15,525 nucleotides of DNA. Source: UBA10161 sp964581105. Its GTDB lineage: Archaea > Micrarchaeota > Micrarchaeia > Anstonellales > Anstonellaceae. Below are positions 7,140 through 13,990 of this stretch, one piece after another. Below the pieces are notes generated by a model, which saw only the letters and a list, made by a program, of their open reading frames with translations, had not been told where the DNA came from and searched no databases. Each line of letters starts with the position of its first letter. Position 1 is the first letter of the stretch. Location: positions 1 through 15,525 of the forward strand of contig CAZOMB010000022.1 of the NCBI GenBank assembly GCA_964581105.1. The letters run 5' to 3'. Position numbers and translations under genes: made by a program.

Positions 7140-7805
7140 TTACCAAATCCCAGGAACCAACCTGTACTTCACTTTCCTGCAATATTCCTTGTAACCGGCC
7201 AGTTCCCTTCTCAGCACTTGCTCCTCATTTTTTATTCTCAGCACAAGCAAAGGCGTATAGAAAAGCAGAGGGATAATGCCAGCATACATACCAAGAGCAA
7301 TTGGGGATGCAAGTATCATTACTATTGCGCCCACATACATTGGGTGCCTGATAACAGAATATGGGCCTGTTGATATTACTTTTTGCCCCTTTTCCACCCG
7401 AATTGTTCTTCCAGCCCAGCTATTTACCCTAAAAACCCAGAAAATGAACAAATAGCCAAGCAGCACAAGGCCTGCTGCAGCAAGCGAAAGCTCAGCAGGC
7501 ACATCAAGCCAGCCAAACCTCTTTCCAAAAGCAGGAAGCAAAAAGCCTATCAAGAAAAGCGGCATGCCAAGCTTTTGTATCATCTGCTGCTCTATTTCCT
7601 TTTCCTTCATTTTAAGCCTTCTTTCAAGGAAAGCAGGGTCATTTTTCAGAAAATAGGCAACCACAAAAAGCATGGGAATAATAAGCACAGTCAAGTAAAT
7701 CCATGCCTGCCAGTAGTCAAGCGTGCCAGCAGGAACGAAAAAAAGGCCAGCAAGGATTAGGAGCGAGCCAGCAAACCATAGAATTGTTTTCAGGCTTATT
7801 TTCAT
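7140..7805 (-). CDS. Isoprenylcysteine carboxyl methyltransferase-like membrane protein
   Basis: The 221-residue product is an integral membrane protein with about five to six hydrophobic helices and a conserved C-terminal methyltransferase core. GPYSVIRHPMYVG (147-159) holds the RHPMY signature, and NEEQVLRRELAGYKEY (193-208) supplies the acidic pair and the Y-x-x-Y ending typical of the ICMT/PEMT family. Family members methylate prenylcysteine, phospholipids or other lipidic acceptors using S-adenosylmethionine at the membrane. Archaeal members usually have no assigned substrate, and none is shown here. ATG 7805 is chosen because GGTAGGT lies just upstream; a TTG at 7817 overlaps the upstream stop. 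It follows the 7818-8168 gene by 12 bases, so the two are probably co-transcribed. Confidence 0.8.
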   Translation of the reverse strand: MKISLKTILWFAGSLLILAGLFFVPAGTLDYWQAWIYLTVLIIPMLFVVAYFLKNDPAFLERRLKMKEKEIEQQMIQKLGMPLFLIGFLLPAFGKRFGWLDVPAELSLAAAGLVLLGYLFIFWVFRVNSWAGRTIRVEKGQKVISTGPYSVIRHPMYVGAIVMILASPIALGMYAGIIPLLFYTPLLVLRIKNEEQVLRRELAGYKEYCRKVKYRLVPGIW

Positions 7806-7817
7806 TTTACCTACCAA

Positions 7818-8168
7818 TCAGCTTATCAAAAAGAAAGCAACTGCCGTGATAAGCACAAGGGCAAGAAGGCCAAGTATCAGCGCCAGCTTGAAGTTCCTTT
7901 CCTCTTTTGAAAGCTGCCCCCATCTCTTGTGCTTTCCCCATTTGTCCTTGTTTACAAGCCCCACCACAGTGAAAACAATGCCCATTGCAAAAAACCCGTA
8001 ATTTTCAAGAGGAAGCCCTATTGCCAGCCAAACTATTCCCATATAGAAAAATGCCCGGTAATCAGGGATGTGCTTTTTTCCTTTTTTCCAGTACCAGAAA
8101 ACAACTGCTAAAAATATTACTAGCAGAGCAACTAATGCAACAAGTATGTATGGAAAGGCGTCACCCAT
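7818..8168 (-). CDS. Small multi-helix membrane protein, unknown
   Basis: The 116-residue product starts at ATG 8168, supported by GGTGAT four bases upstream and a TATA box 38 bases upstream; the frame extends to 8198 but would run into that box. Hydrophobic segments are seen near residues 5-28, 41-53, 59-73 and 93-115. They are separated by basic loops (WKKGKKH, KDKWGKHKRWG). The helix-rich body resembles small accessory membrane proteins rather than a known enzyme, and I see no catalytic motif. It lies between the SdpI-like gene (53 bases upstream, own promoter) and the methyltransferase-like gene (12 bases downstream, probably same transcript). Confidence 0.65.
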   Translation of the reverse strand: MGDAFPYILVALVALLVIFLAVVFWYWKKGKKHIPDYRAFFYMGIVWLAIGLPLENYGFFAMGIVFTVVGLVNKDKWGKHKRWGQLSKEERNFKLALILGLLALVLITAVAFFLIS

Positions 8169-8198
8169 GAAAATCACCTGCATTAGCCTCACACACAA

Positions 8199-8206
8199 TA
8201 TTTATA
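8199..8206 (-). promoter_or_regulatory. TATA-like box for the 8168/7805 gene pair
   Basis: Minus-strand TATAAATA starts 38 bases before ATG 8168, leaving a leader of about 8-10 bases with the GGTGAT SD. It lies between the end of the SdpI-like gene and this start, so the pair can be transcribed on its own. Confidence 0.55.
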
Positions 8207-8221
8207 GGCGTTTATGCCTGT

Positions 8222-8860
8222 CTATCTTCTTTTTTCCTTCCTGAATTCAAGGTAAGAGTAAACTATGCTGAATACTGAGGCTGCTATCAGCACTCCAACA
8301 GCAAGCATCAGGCCATGTGAAGGATAAGCAATTCCAATCAATGCTACAAACCCTGCCAGCTTGAACAGCTTACCAGTAATCTTATGTGTCTTTTTCCAAA
8401 CTCTTTCGCTGCTCAATGTCCAAGGTGTCCTTATTCCAACAAACCAGTTTCTTTTTGCCTTGCTTATCACTATGCCAAGGTAATAAAGAAGCACAGCAAA
8501 TGCAGGTGCCAAAAGCCCTGTCATGTTAAATGAATAGCCCAGGTTAAAGCCAATTGAAAGCAGGTGTATATACAGGAAAAAGCCAATGAGCACAACTATC
8601 ATTCCATCATACTCTTTCTGGAACTTTTTGTAGTTTTTCCTCAGCGGGTCTATTATTGGAAGTATAATGAACATTGCCAAAAGCACAAGTGAAATGATTG
8701 GCATAAGATAAGTGCCTATTCCTTTTGCCATGTGCCCGTCAGCATCCCCCTCAATATTCCAGTGCGACGCCATTTTGTCAGGCAAAAGAGGGCTAGCCCA
8801 AAAGCTCACTGCAAACAAAGCAACAACCAATGCAAGGGCAACAATATGCATGAATTTCAT
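8222..8860 (-). CDS. SdpI-family membrane protein with DUF1648 domain
   Basis: The 212-residue product is an integral membrane protein. The first helix (about 4-22) is followed by the DUF1648 signature LPDKMASHWNIEGDADG (26-42). Later a conserved cytoplasmic loop KRNWFVGIRTPWTLSSERVWKKTH (split across about 136-159) marks the SdpI family, and further helices follow near 165-180 and 184-203. In Bacillus, SdpI protects against the SdpC toxin and signals its presence; most archaeal and bacterial relatives have no known role, and no toxin-like gene is visible here. ATG 8860 has GAGG about ten bases upstream; a TTG at 8878 also opens the frame but lacks support. It is transcribed divergently from the propeller gene at 8985. 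Confidence 0.85.
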   Translation of the reverse strand: MKFMHIVALALVVALFAVSFWASPLLPDKMASHWNIEGDADGHMAKGIGTYLMPIISLVLLAMFIILPIIDPLRKNYKKFQKEYDGMIVVLIGFFLYIHLLSIGFNLGYSFNMTGLLAPAFAVLLYYLGIVISKAKRNWFVGIRTPWTLSSERVWKKTHKITGKLFKLAGFVALIGIAYPSHGLMLAVGVLIAASVFSIVYSYLEFRKEKRR

Positions 8861-8893
8861 TTGATCAGCCTCAAGCAAGATTGTCAGATTAGG

Positions 8894-8901
8894 CTAATAA
8901 G
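8894..8901 (-). promoter_or_regulatory. TATA-like box for the SdpI-family gene
   Basis: Minus-strand CTTATTAG begins 41 bases before ATG 8860. It is a weak TATA match but is at the expected distance, with GAGG in the short predicted leader. Confidence 0.35.
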
Positions 8902-8944
8902 TGTATTGCTTTTGCAAATCCCTCTGAAAAGGCTTTTAGAAACA

Positions 8945-8952
8945 CTTTTAAC
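8945..8952 (+). promoter_or_regulatory. TATA-like box for the second propeller gene
   Basis: CTTTTAAC begins exactly 40 bases before ATG 8985. It is nearly identical to CTTTTAAA of the paralogous gene at 1209 and has the same spacing. The predicted start of transcription near 8975 coincides with the GGTGG SD (8975-8979). Confidence 0.5.
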
Positions 8953-8984
8953 CCTTGGGTGACATGCTTTTGCAGGTGGTTTTA

Positions 8985-10913
8985 ATGAAGTTTTTCCTGT
9001 GCCTGGTTGCTGTTTTTCTTGTTTTTTCCTGCTCTTTTGCATCTGATTCCATCCCAGTAATGGCATCAAGGTCATTGCCAGAAGCCTGTGATCTCAAAAG
9101 CATTTACCTTACCAGTACAGAGCATCCTGACATTGGTTGCGCAGTCACTGCATCTGGAGGCAACGGCCATGCAAGCCATGTTTATGCAGTTGGCTTTGAT
9201 GGGCAGAACCTTGACATGCTTGCATCAATGGAAAACTATAAGCATGGGGAAGATTCGACTTATGCCACTTACCTGTGCCAGCAAGCTCCAAAAGGGCCAT
9301 ACTTTTACCTTGCAGGGTATTATTCCGGAAAAGTGGGCAGTTCTTGGAAAAACCACCCAATTCTCCTGAAGCTCAAATACACAAGCAGCGGCATAAGCAA
9401 GCCGGCTGCTCCTGAGAGCCTTCCAAACCTTGAGCTTGAGGGAAAAATGGTGATTGATGCTGATGCTGGCTATTTCACAAGCACAAAAAATGCTGTTGCC
9501 CTCATGCTTCGCGAGTACAATCAGTATGACCAAAAAGTAATCTCATTTTATGCAAAGGCAGGTTCTTCAGGCTACCTTTATACTTTTGAAACAGAGGGGG
9601 GCACTTTCCCTGATTATGATGCCAATAAAGTGAAATTCGGAAACTTTGCAACCTATCCAGGCAATGAAACAGCAGTGGCACTGAGTGAAATCCCTTCCCC
9701 AAGCCCAGACATGCTGTCAATTGGCAAGCTATACCTTTTCAGGCTGGAAGGCAGCACCCTGTCAAAAATATCTGAAAAATCCCTTACTACTTCAACGGGA
9801 AAGCTTGTTGGGGTAAGCTCTTTGGCAAATGCTGACATTGACTCTGACGGCTATGACGAGCTTATTGTTTCAGGAAGGCACTGCCAAAAAAGCACAAGCC
9901 CTCATTCATGTACTGATGCAGTCCTTGTTTACAAGTACAAGGCAACCGGATGGCAGCTTGTAGGCGAGTCCCTGAATTCAACTGGCTACAAGGCAGTTGT
10001 AAGCCAAGCCATTGACACTGACAATGACGGGGACAAGGAGATAGTTTCCTTGATAAGGGTTTCAAGCAAGGAGTATGCTGCAACTGTTTTTGAGTTTGAC
10101 CCTGAATCAGTACAAATGCAAAAAACTTCAAGCAAAGACCTTGAAATTGATGAATCGTTCTGGGAATTCCGGTCAGCTTCAATAGCAGATTATGACGGGG
10201 ACGGAGGATATGAACTTGCTTTTTCGCACAGGAGCGCAAACGGCCCAACCCTTGCCCTTTATTCATTGACACAAAAACCAGCCAGTATACCCATAGTAAT
10301 TCTGCCTACAATCCCAACAGTTCCAAGCTCAACACCAAGCTCGCGCCAGGTGCCAATAATTCCATCACATACTGTAAACCAGACAAATGAAACAGATGAA
10401 GAACCTGTTGTTGAGGTTGAACCAGCTGGAGAGGAACAGACAGTTGAAGCAGAGCAAATAGCTGAAGAACAGCCTGAGCAACCAACTGTTGAGCCAGAGC
10501 CTTCTGAGCAGCCTGAGCAAGAGGTAGCTCCCCAGCAAGAGCAGGCACAAGAAGAGCAGCCTCCTTCAGAGCCTGCACCAGTGGCAGAGGAAGGCACAGC
10601 ACAAGAGCAGGCAGATGAACTGATTGAAGAGCTTCAGATAAAGATTGAGGTTGCACAAAAGCAGGGCATTTACACAGGTGAATATGCTGGCAGCCTTGAA
10701 GAGGCAAAGCAGCTCCAGGAACAAGGCGATTATATGGAGGCAGCACTTGAAGCTCAAAAAGCAGTTTCACAGCTTGACACAGAGCTTGAAAGCAAAGGAA
10801 CCCTAAAGCCTATTTCAAGCCAGGGCTTTTACCTCCCATGCCCGGTTACTCCAGTACTAATAGGAGCGCTTTTTGTGGCTTTTGCAGCCTCAAGAAAAAA
10901 TAGGGTGGTTTGA
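8985..10913 (+). CDS. Second membrane-anchored FG-GAP beta-propeller surface protein (paralogue of 1209 gene)
   Basis: The 642-residue product starts at ATG 8985 (GGTGG at 8975-8979); a TTG at 8955 opens the frame but precedes the predicted transcript start. It has a signal peptide (about 1-20, ending S-F-A) and a propeller with FG-GAP loops DIDSDGYDE (about 284-292), DTDNDGDKE (344-352) and DYDGDGGYE (402-410). Extra cysteines occur in the first blades. Then come a Pro/Ser/Thr stretch, an acidic Glu/Gln/Pro stalk (about 470-540), a helical segment (about 539-602), a hydrophobic helix (about 621-636) and a short basic end. It lacks the Ig-like domain of the 1209 protein, but the propeller blades and helical segment are clearly alike (about 38 of 63 helical residues identical by hand count). 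The stop overlaps the lipoprotein start at 10913 (TGATG). Confidence 0.82.
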   Translation: MKFFLCLVAVFLVFSCSFASDSIPVMASRSLPEACDLKSIYLTSTEHPDIGCAVTASGGNGHASHVYAVGFDGQNLDMLASMENYKHGEDSTYATYLCQQAPKGPYFYLAGYYSGKVGSSWKNHPILLKLKYTSSGISKPAAPESLPNLELEGKMVIDADAGYFTSTKNAVALMLREYNQYDQKVISFYAKAGSSGYLYTFETEGGTFPDYDANKVKFGNFATYPGNETAVALSEIPSPSPDMLSIGKLYLFRLEGSTLSKISEKSLTTSTGKLVGVSSLANADIDSDGYDELIVSGRHCQKSTSPHSCTDAVLVYKYKATGWQLVGESLNSTGYKAVVSQAIDTDNDGDKEIVSLIRVSSKEYAATVFEFDPESVQMQKTSSKDLEIDESFWEFRSASIADYDGDGGYELAFSHRSANGPTLALYSLTQKPASIPIVILPTIPTVPSSTPSSRQVPIIPSHTVNQTNETDEEPVVEVEPAGEEQTVEAEQIAEEQPEQPTVEPEPSEQPEQEVAPQQEQAQEEQPPSEPAPVAEEGTAQEQADELIEELQIKIEVAQKQGIYTGEYAGSLEEAKQLQEQGDYMEAALEAQKAVSQLDTELESKGTLKPISSQGFYLPCPVTPVLIGALFVAFAASRKNRVV

Positions 10914-11353
10914 TGAGATTTGCAATACCAGTTGCTTTTGCAGTTATAGCACTGCTTTTCGGCTGCCCAGGAAACAATGATGACCTTGGCAATGACAATC
11001 TATACCCATACAAGGGAATAACTGTTTCAAAGGATGAAATACCACAAGAATGTGAAGGCCTTGAAGACTGCGACATGTTTGCCTGCATGGTTTCCCAGTG
11101 CTGGTGCAAGGAAACTGCCCCTGAAGGCGGCATAGTTTTCCATTCAACCAATAAAGCTAATGATGAAGCAGATGCAGTATCAATAGCAGAGGAGTACTTA
11201 ATCTCTGAAAACCTGGATTATGATGAATCAAGCCTTGGGGCAGTAAAGCTGAATGGCCTGTTCTACAATGTGTTTTATGAAATTGAAGGGGATGAACAGG
11301 TGCTTACAATAGCAATAGACGGCACTATAATGGAAACTGTTTGCGGCGTGTGA
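10913..11353 (+). CDS. Predicted lipoprotein with Cys cluster and PepSY-like C-terminal region
   Basis: The 146-residue product starts at ATG 10913, overlapping the propeller stop by one base, with GGGTGG just upstream; translation is probably coupled. The signal ends in lipobox L-L-F-G-C (Cys18). A Cys-rich segment follows (Cys47, 53, 58, 63, 65), and a last Cys at 144 may close a disulfide. Residues about 85-140 run as helix (DAVSIAEEYLIS) then beta strands ending in TIAIDGTI. This looks like a PepSY-type fold, but the match is by eye and weak. Its place after the propeller gene mirrors the DUF333-Kazal lipoprotein after the first propeller gene, although the domains differ. Confidence 0.72.
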   Translation: MRFAIPVAFAVIALLFGCPGNNDDLGNDNLYPYKGITVSKDEIPQECEGLEDCDMFACMVSQCWCKETAPEGGIVFHSTNKANDEADAVSIAEEYLISENLDYDESSLGAVKLNGLFYNVFYEIEGDEQVLTIAIDGTIMETVCGV

Positions 11354-11421
11354 GGAAAATCAAAGAAGAAATCAATAGAATTCCAATGAGAAAAGCACAT
11401 TTCATGGGCCAACCACCAAAA

Positions 11422-11452
11422 AGGCTTCTCATGTTTATTTAAAGAAAAGCCT
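11422..11452. terminator. Weak hairpin between convergent genes
   Basis: AGGCTT (11422-11427) pairs with AAGCCT (11447-11452) across a 19-base loop, and GTTTTC follows. It lies in the 145-base gap between the lipoprotein stop and the stop of the minus-strand 56-residue gene. It could end transcription from either side; nothing else is visible in this gap. Confidence 0.25.
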
Positions 11453-11498
11453 GTTTTCAATTAAGCAGAAGTTAGGGATTTGCAGGCATAATTAGACA

Positions 11499-11669
11499 CT
11501 AACCCTTTTCTTCTTCCTTGTCCTTTTTGTTCTTGGCAATGCTTGCAGCAGAGGTAGGCCAAACCTTTTCCATGGCAACCTTGTCAGACATGCCGCCTGC
11601 CATGAGTTTCTTGTACTTCATGCGCCTGTCAGTAGAAGTTTCCTCTGGCTCTTCGTTTGTGTTTTCCAT
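11499..11669 (-). CDS. Small charged protein (56 residues), unknown
   Basis: The frame runs from ATG 11669 to TAG. A TATA-like TAATATAGA begins 30 bases before the ATG, consistent with a leaderless transcript, and no SD is present. The N terminus is acidic (MENTNEEPEE), and a central stretch (RRMKYKKLMAGGMSDKVAM) looks helical with a turn. The end is Lys/Glu-rich. The central part recalls short helix-turn-helix segments (residue pattern L-x-x-G-M-S-x-x-x-A), which is only a resemblance. The upstream TTG at 11684 would overlap the promoter and was not used. Confidence 0.5.
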   Translation of the reverse strand: MENTNEEPEETSTDRRMKYKKLMAGGMSDKVAMEKVWPTSAASIAKNKKDKEEEKG

Positions 11670-11690
11670 GGATAAATATAGCACTGCTAA

Positions 11691-11699
11691 TCTATATTA
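11691..11699 (-). promoter_or_regulatory. TATA-like box for the 56-residue gene
   Basis: Minus-strand TAATATAGA lies 30 bases before ATG 11669, the spacing for leaderless initiation. A second AT-rich CTATATTTA sits at 11672-11680, but it would place the start of transcription inside the gene. Confidence 0.4.
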
Positions 11700-11755
11700 C
11701 CAGCTGCCAGGGCCTGTTTTTTCTGGGTGTGGTATTTTACAGGTTAATCAGTGGG

Positions 11756-11766
11756 TTTTTAATAAG
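11756..11766 (+). promoter_or_regulatory. TATA-like box for the 11801-13595 gene pair
   Basis: TTTTTAATAAG precedes ATG 11801 by about 42-45 bases, and the purine-rich GAGGTGGGG (11788-11796) would fall in the short leader. It is divergent from the 11691-11699 box. Confidence 0.45.
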
Positions 11767-11800
11767 AACTAACCATATTTGCCACAAGAGGTGGGGTTTC

Positions 11801-12322
11801 ATGATGCTTAATAAAGAAAAACAGATTTTTCCTAAAAACAATGACAAGTTCTCAAGTGCAAGAAAATTGCTGGTTTCCGAAATAAAAAGGGCATTGGGAA
11901 AATGCGGAAGACAATATACTTATGTAAAATACAAGCCATACAACATTTGCCTCTATAAGGAATCCAACAAAATCAAGCTTCTGGTAAACCTTGCCCCTGT
12001 TTTGCCTGAATATAAGCCAACAGGGTTCAGTACTGTTATTGGGGAAAAGGGCGGCGAACCAGTCAATTACACCACACCAAGCAAGTTTTTCTCAAACAGC
12101 AAAGTTAGATTGCTTGCAAATATCCATGTTGCCAATAAAATAGAAGAATTGCTAAACCTTGACACTGATACAATTACAATCAAGCTACCTTACGAAAGAA
12201 GGCACGACTTTTGCTTCCTTGGAAAGATAACGGCAAGAGTGCACAAAAAGGATTATTCCTGGCATATAGAAATGCCAAAACAGGCCATTGAGATTCTTGA
12301 ATCTATAAACAGGGAAAAATAG
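11801..12322 (+). CDS. Unrecognised basic protein, first gene of a two-gene unit
   Basis: The 173-residue product starts at ATG 11801 (a second ATG follows at 11804, equally possible) with GAGGTGGGG upstream. The frame extends further upstream, but that part overlaps the promoter. The protein is soluble-looking, with no signal or membrane helix and Lys-rich. A basic helical N-terminal part (SARKLLVSEIKRALGK) is followed by alternating strand-like segments (YTYVKY, ICLY, IKLLVNLAP, TITIKLPY, KITARVHK, SWHIEMP) and a C-terminal helix. This suggests an alpha/beta nucleic-acid- or protein-binding fold without a motif I can name. It is followed 43 bases later by the 12366 gene, with no promoter in between, so the pair probably works together. 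Confidence 0.62.
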   Translation: MMLNKEKQIFPKNNDKFSSARKLLVSEIKRALGKCGRQYTYVKYKPYNICLYKESNKIKLLVNLAPVLPEYKPTGFSTVIGEKGGEPVNYTTPSKFFSNSKVRLLANIHVANKIEELLNLDTDTITIKLPYERRHDFCFLGKITARVHKKDYSWHIEMPKQAIEILESINREK

Positions 12323-12365
12323 AAGCCCAAAAGGACATACGGTTGATTAACATTATGGTGGAAAA

Positions 12366-13595
12366 ATGGATGCAAGAACCTCACTTGTGCTGGTAAATGC
12401 CCCAAAAGAGCTTTCATTTTTTTATAGGCTGAACGGGAAAAAGGCATCATACGATGACCACAGCCCAGATGTATTGATACGCACAATGTCTGTTCCCCAC
12501 TTTCTTACATACAACCTTTACAGTGAAATCATGAAAAAGGGCAGCAAGGCCTCTGCTACTCTTGAGAATACATGGAAAAATAATCGCCCATTTAAAAAAA
12601 TAGCCAATGCGATAAAAGAATTCTACAAGGAAAAGCTCCGCTTTGATGCTCATTATTACTTTGGTGTTGAAGAAATCTCACCGGAGTTTATAAAAGAAAA
12701 AACCTTACTGGAAGAAAAAATAGCCAAAGCCAAGGAAAAGAAAGATGTTTTTCTTGTCAGGCAGTTGAAAGATGTAAGGAAGGAGCTTAATAAGAATCAT
12801 AATCTGAAGGGAAGGGCGACAAACAACATTGTAAACTATACTCGCCTTATGGACGAGTCTGACATCATAACCAAAGACTGCGAAAAGCTTGTCAATGAAG
12901 GGGAAAATATCCTCAAAGACCATCGTTCTTTTGCAAAACAGGTTGATGCTTATTTCAAGGGGCAGGAATCCCTAGATGAAGTGAGCAGCTACAGCTTCAA
13001 CAAGATCCTGGATGACTTGAATATCAACAGCTATGTCCTGAACAAGATTATCCGCCATTTTGACCACTCACGCGAAGGCAAAATACTCATAGGCTCCAAG
13101 ACAGTATATGAACCCGAATACAAGAAACTCCTGGGGCAAGTAGCAAAAAAAAGCGGGCTTTCCAAAGACAAGATAGATGAAAAGGTGCGCAATTACATAA
13201 AATTAAGGTCAGTGGAAGAAATGCGAGGGGAGATTGGGGAGCCAAAGCTGTACCTGGGCGCCAAGCTTGATGAAAAGCCAAAACGCTCTAGTAAAAAGAT
13301 GAGCTCAAGAACAATCAAGATATATCACAGGGGCCTGCCAGTTGAAATTGAGCAGGTTAGAGACACTTTTCAGGAAAAGACCCGTGAAAATGGCCAAACA
13401 ATCAGCCTAGAAACCCCCAACTATTCTGCTGACTGCGGGATTGAGGTTCCGAAAAGAATCCCGTCTGTTGTTCTGACCGGTGACCTGCAAACCATTTATT
13501 CAGTAAAAGAATGCATCAACAGCGAAATAATAGTAAATATCATCACTCCGCGCGTAAAAACCTATGAGGGAGGAATAGAGACAGGCTTTTCTTAA
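12366..13595 (+). CDS. Unrecognised 409-residue protein with coiled-coil region, second gene of the unit
   Basis: Translation starts at ATG 12366 with GGTGG at 12357-12361. The protein looks cytoplasmic. The N-terminal 100 residues are mixed (SFFYRLNGKK, FKKIANAIKEFY). Residues about 105-145 are strongly helical and charged (EEKIAKAKEKKD, VRQLKDVRKELNK), probably a coiled coil or hairpin. Helices continue to about 290, including YKKLLGQVAKKSGLSKDKIDE, which resembles a small helical binding segment. After a Lys/Ser-rich linker (302-315) comes a beta-rich C-terminal domain (IKIYHRGLPVEIEQV, IPSVVLTGDLQTIYSV, EIIVNIITP). I recognise no catalytic motif. It could be a DNA-associated, structural or defence-type protein, but the sequence does not show which. 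Confidence 0.68.
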   Translation: MDARTSLVLVNAPKELSFFYRLNGKKASYDDHSPDVLIRTMSVPHFLTYNLYSEIMKKGSKASATLENTWKNNRPFKKIANAIKEFYKEKLRFDAHYYFGVEEISPEFIKEKTLLEEKIAKAKEKKDVFLVRQLKDVRKELNKNHNLKGRATNNIVNYTRLMDESDIITKDCEKLVNEGENILKDHRSFAKQVDAYFKGQESLDEVSSYSFNKILDDLNINSYVLNKIIRHFDHSREGKILIGSKTVYEPEYKKLLGQVAKKSGLSKDKIDEKVRNYIKLRSVEEMRGEIGEPKLYLGAKLDEKPKRSSKKMSSRTIKIYHRGLPVEIEQVRDTFQEKTRENGQTISLETPNYSADCGIEVPKRIPSVVLTGDLQTIYSVKECINSEIIVNIITPRVKTYEGGIETGFS

Positions 13596-13699
13596 TTTAA
13601 TTCCTTTCTGTCTTCAGCAATAACGCAGGGCAAAGCTTAAGCATTCTCTTTACTCGCCTGCTTGAAACCCCGTTTTTCCAGGGCTTTTCGCACTGATGC

Positions 13700-13708
13700 T
13701 TTTATATA
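13700..13708 (+). promoter_or_regulatory. Strong TATA box upstream of the KPEE-repeat unit
   Basis: TTTTATATA is the best TATA match in the window by eye. Transcription would start near 13730, about 95 bases before the KPEE gene and 7 bases before a 15-codon ORF. The resulting leader holds a 9-base-pair inverted repeat (13737-13768). The 13596-13699 stretch before it holds no gene that I can see. Confidence 0.5.
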
Positions 13709-13736
13709 CTCGTGGTTCAATATTATATTCGTAGAA

Positions 13737-13768
13737 ATGAAGCAAAATATTAAGGAAAATTGCTTCAT
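13737..13768 (+). repeat. Perfect 9-bp inverted repeat in the leader
   Basis: ATGAAGCAA (13737-13745) and TTGCTTCAT (13760-13768) are exact reverse complements around a 14-base loop. In RNA this folds into a stem covering the start codon of the possible leader ORF; in DNA it could bind a dimeric regulator. Confidence 0.5.
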
Positions 13769-13784
13769 GGCTATCTACTTGTAA
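13737..13784 (+). CDS. Possible 15-residue leader peptide
   Basis: ATG 13737 opens a 15-codon frame (MKQNIKENCFMAIYL) ending in TAA, placed 7 bases after the start of transcription predicted from the 13700 TATA box. There is no SD, which would fit near-leaderless initiation. Nothing but position supports it. It may be chance, or a leader that controls the downstream gene. Confidence 0.2.
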   Translation: MKQNIKENCFMAIYL

Positions 13785-13789
13785 TAATT
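13782..13789 (+). promoter_or_regulatory. Proximal TATA-like box for the KPEE gene
   Basis: TAATAATT begins 43 bases before ATG 13825. It would start a transcript near 13812, just at the strong SD GGAGGATT (13811-13818). It is an alternative or second promoter to the 13700 box. Confidence 0.35.
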
Positions 13790-13824
13790 GAGTAGAAAAA
13801 TTAGTCAATTGGAGGATTGGTAAT

Positions 13825-13989
13825 ATGGCAGAAGACGAAACAAAGCCAGAGGAAAAGCCAGAGGAGAAGCCAGAAGAGAAGAAAGAGGAGAAGCCAGAAG
13901 AGAAGAAAGAGGAGAAACCTGAGGAAAAGAAAGAGGAAAAGCCAGAAGAGAAGAAAGAGGAGAAGCCAGAAGAGAAGAAAGAGGAATAA
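13825..13989 (+). CDS. 54-residue protein built of KPEEKKEE repeats
   Basis: ATG 13825 is preceded by GGAGGATT (13811-13818), one of the best SD sites here, and the frame ends in TAA before a strong hairpin. Residues are MAEDET, two KPEE units, then five exact KPEEKKEE units to the C terminus, so only seven amino-acid types occur. The sequence has no hydrophobic residue after Met1 and Ala2. It should be disordered or a single highly charged helix with near-balanced Lys and Glu. Function is unknown. Similar Lys/Glu/Pro repeats serve as flexible spacers or tails in other proteins; as a free-standing gene it is unusual. Codons vary within the repeat (GAG/GAA, AAG/AAA, CCA/CCT), which suggests selection on the protein rather than a very recent DNA expansion. 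Confidence 0.65.
   Translation: MAEDETKPEEKPEEKPEEKKEEKPEEKKEEKPEEKKEEKPEEKKEEKPEEKKEE
13843..13986 (+). repeat. Tandem repeat, 24-base unit x5 preceded by two 12-base half units
   Basis: The two KPEE half units span 13843-13866. Five 24-base units (consensus AAGCCAGAAGAGAAGAAAGA plus GGAG) span 13867-13986 with only third-position changes. The unit length is a whole number of codons, so gain or loss of a unit keeps the reading frame. Confidence 0.85.
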
Positions 13990-13990
13990 A

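Noticed and set aside
10259..10770. Several minus-strand frames opposite the stalk of the second surface protein, including a Gly/Ser/Cys-rich one
   Set aside because: Low-complexity antisense readings without start signals; the sense frame is continuous and homologous to the first surface protein.
11657..11800. 48-residue N-terminal extension of the 173-residue protein with a hydrophobic stretch
   Set aside because: It would cross the divergent promoter and overlap the minus-strand 56-residue gene; the ATG at 11801 has a strong SD.
13596..13699. Possible RNA gene in the gap after the 409-residue gene
   Set aside because: I looked for tRNA T-loop and C/D-box patterns and saw none that fit together.
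13843..13986. CRISPR-like repeat array
   Set aside because: The 24-base units follow each other with no spacers and keep a reading frame; this is a coding tandem repeat.
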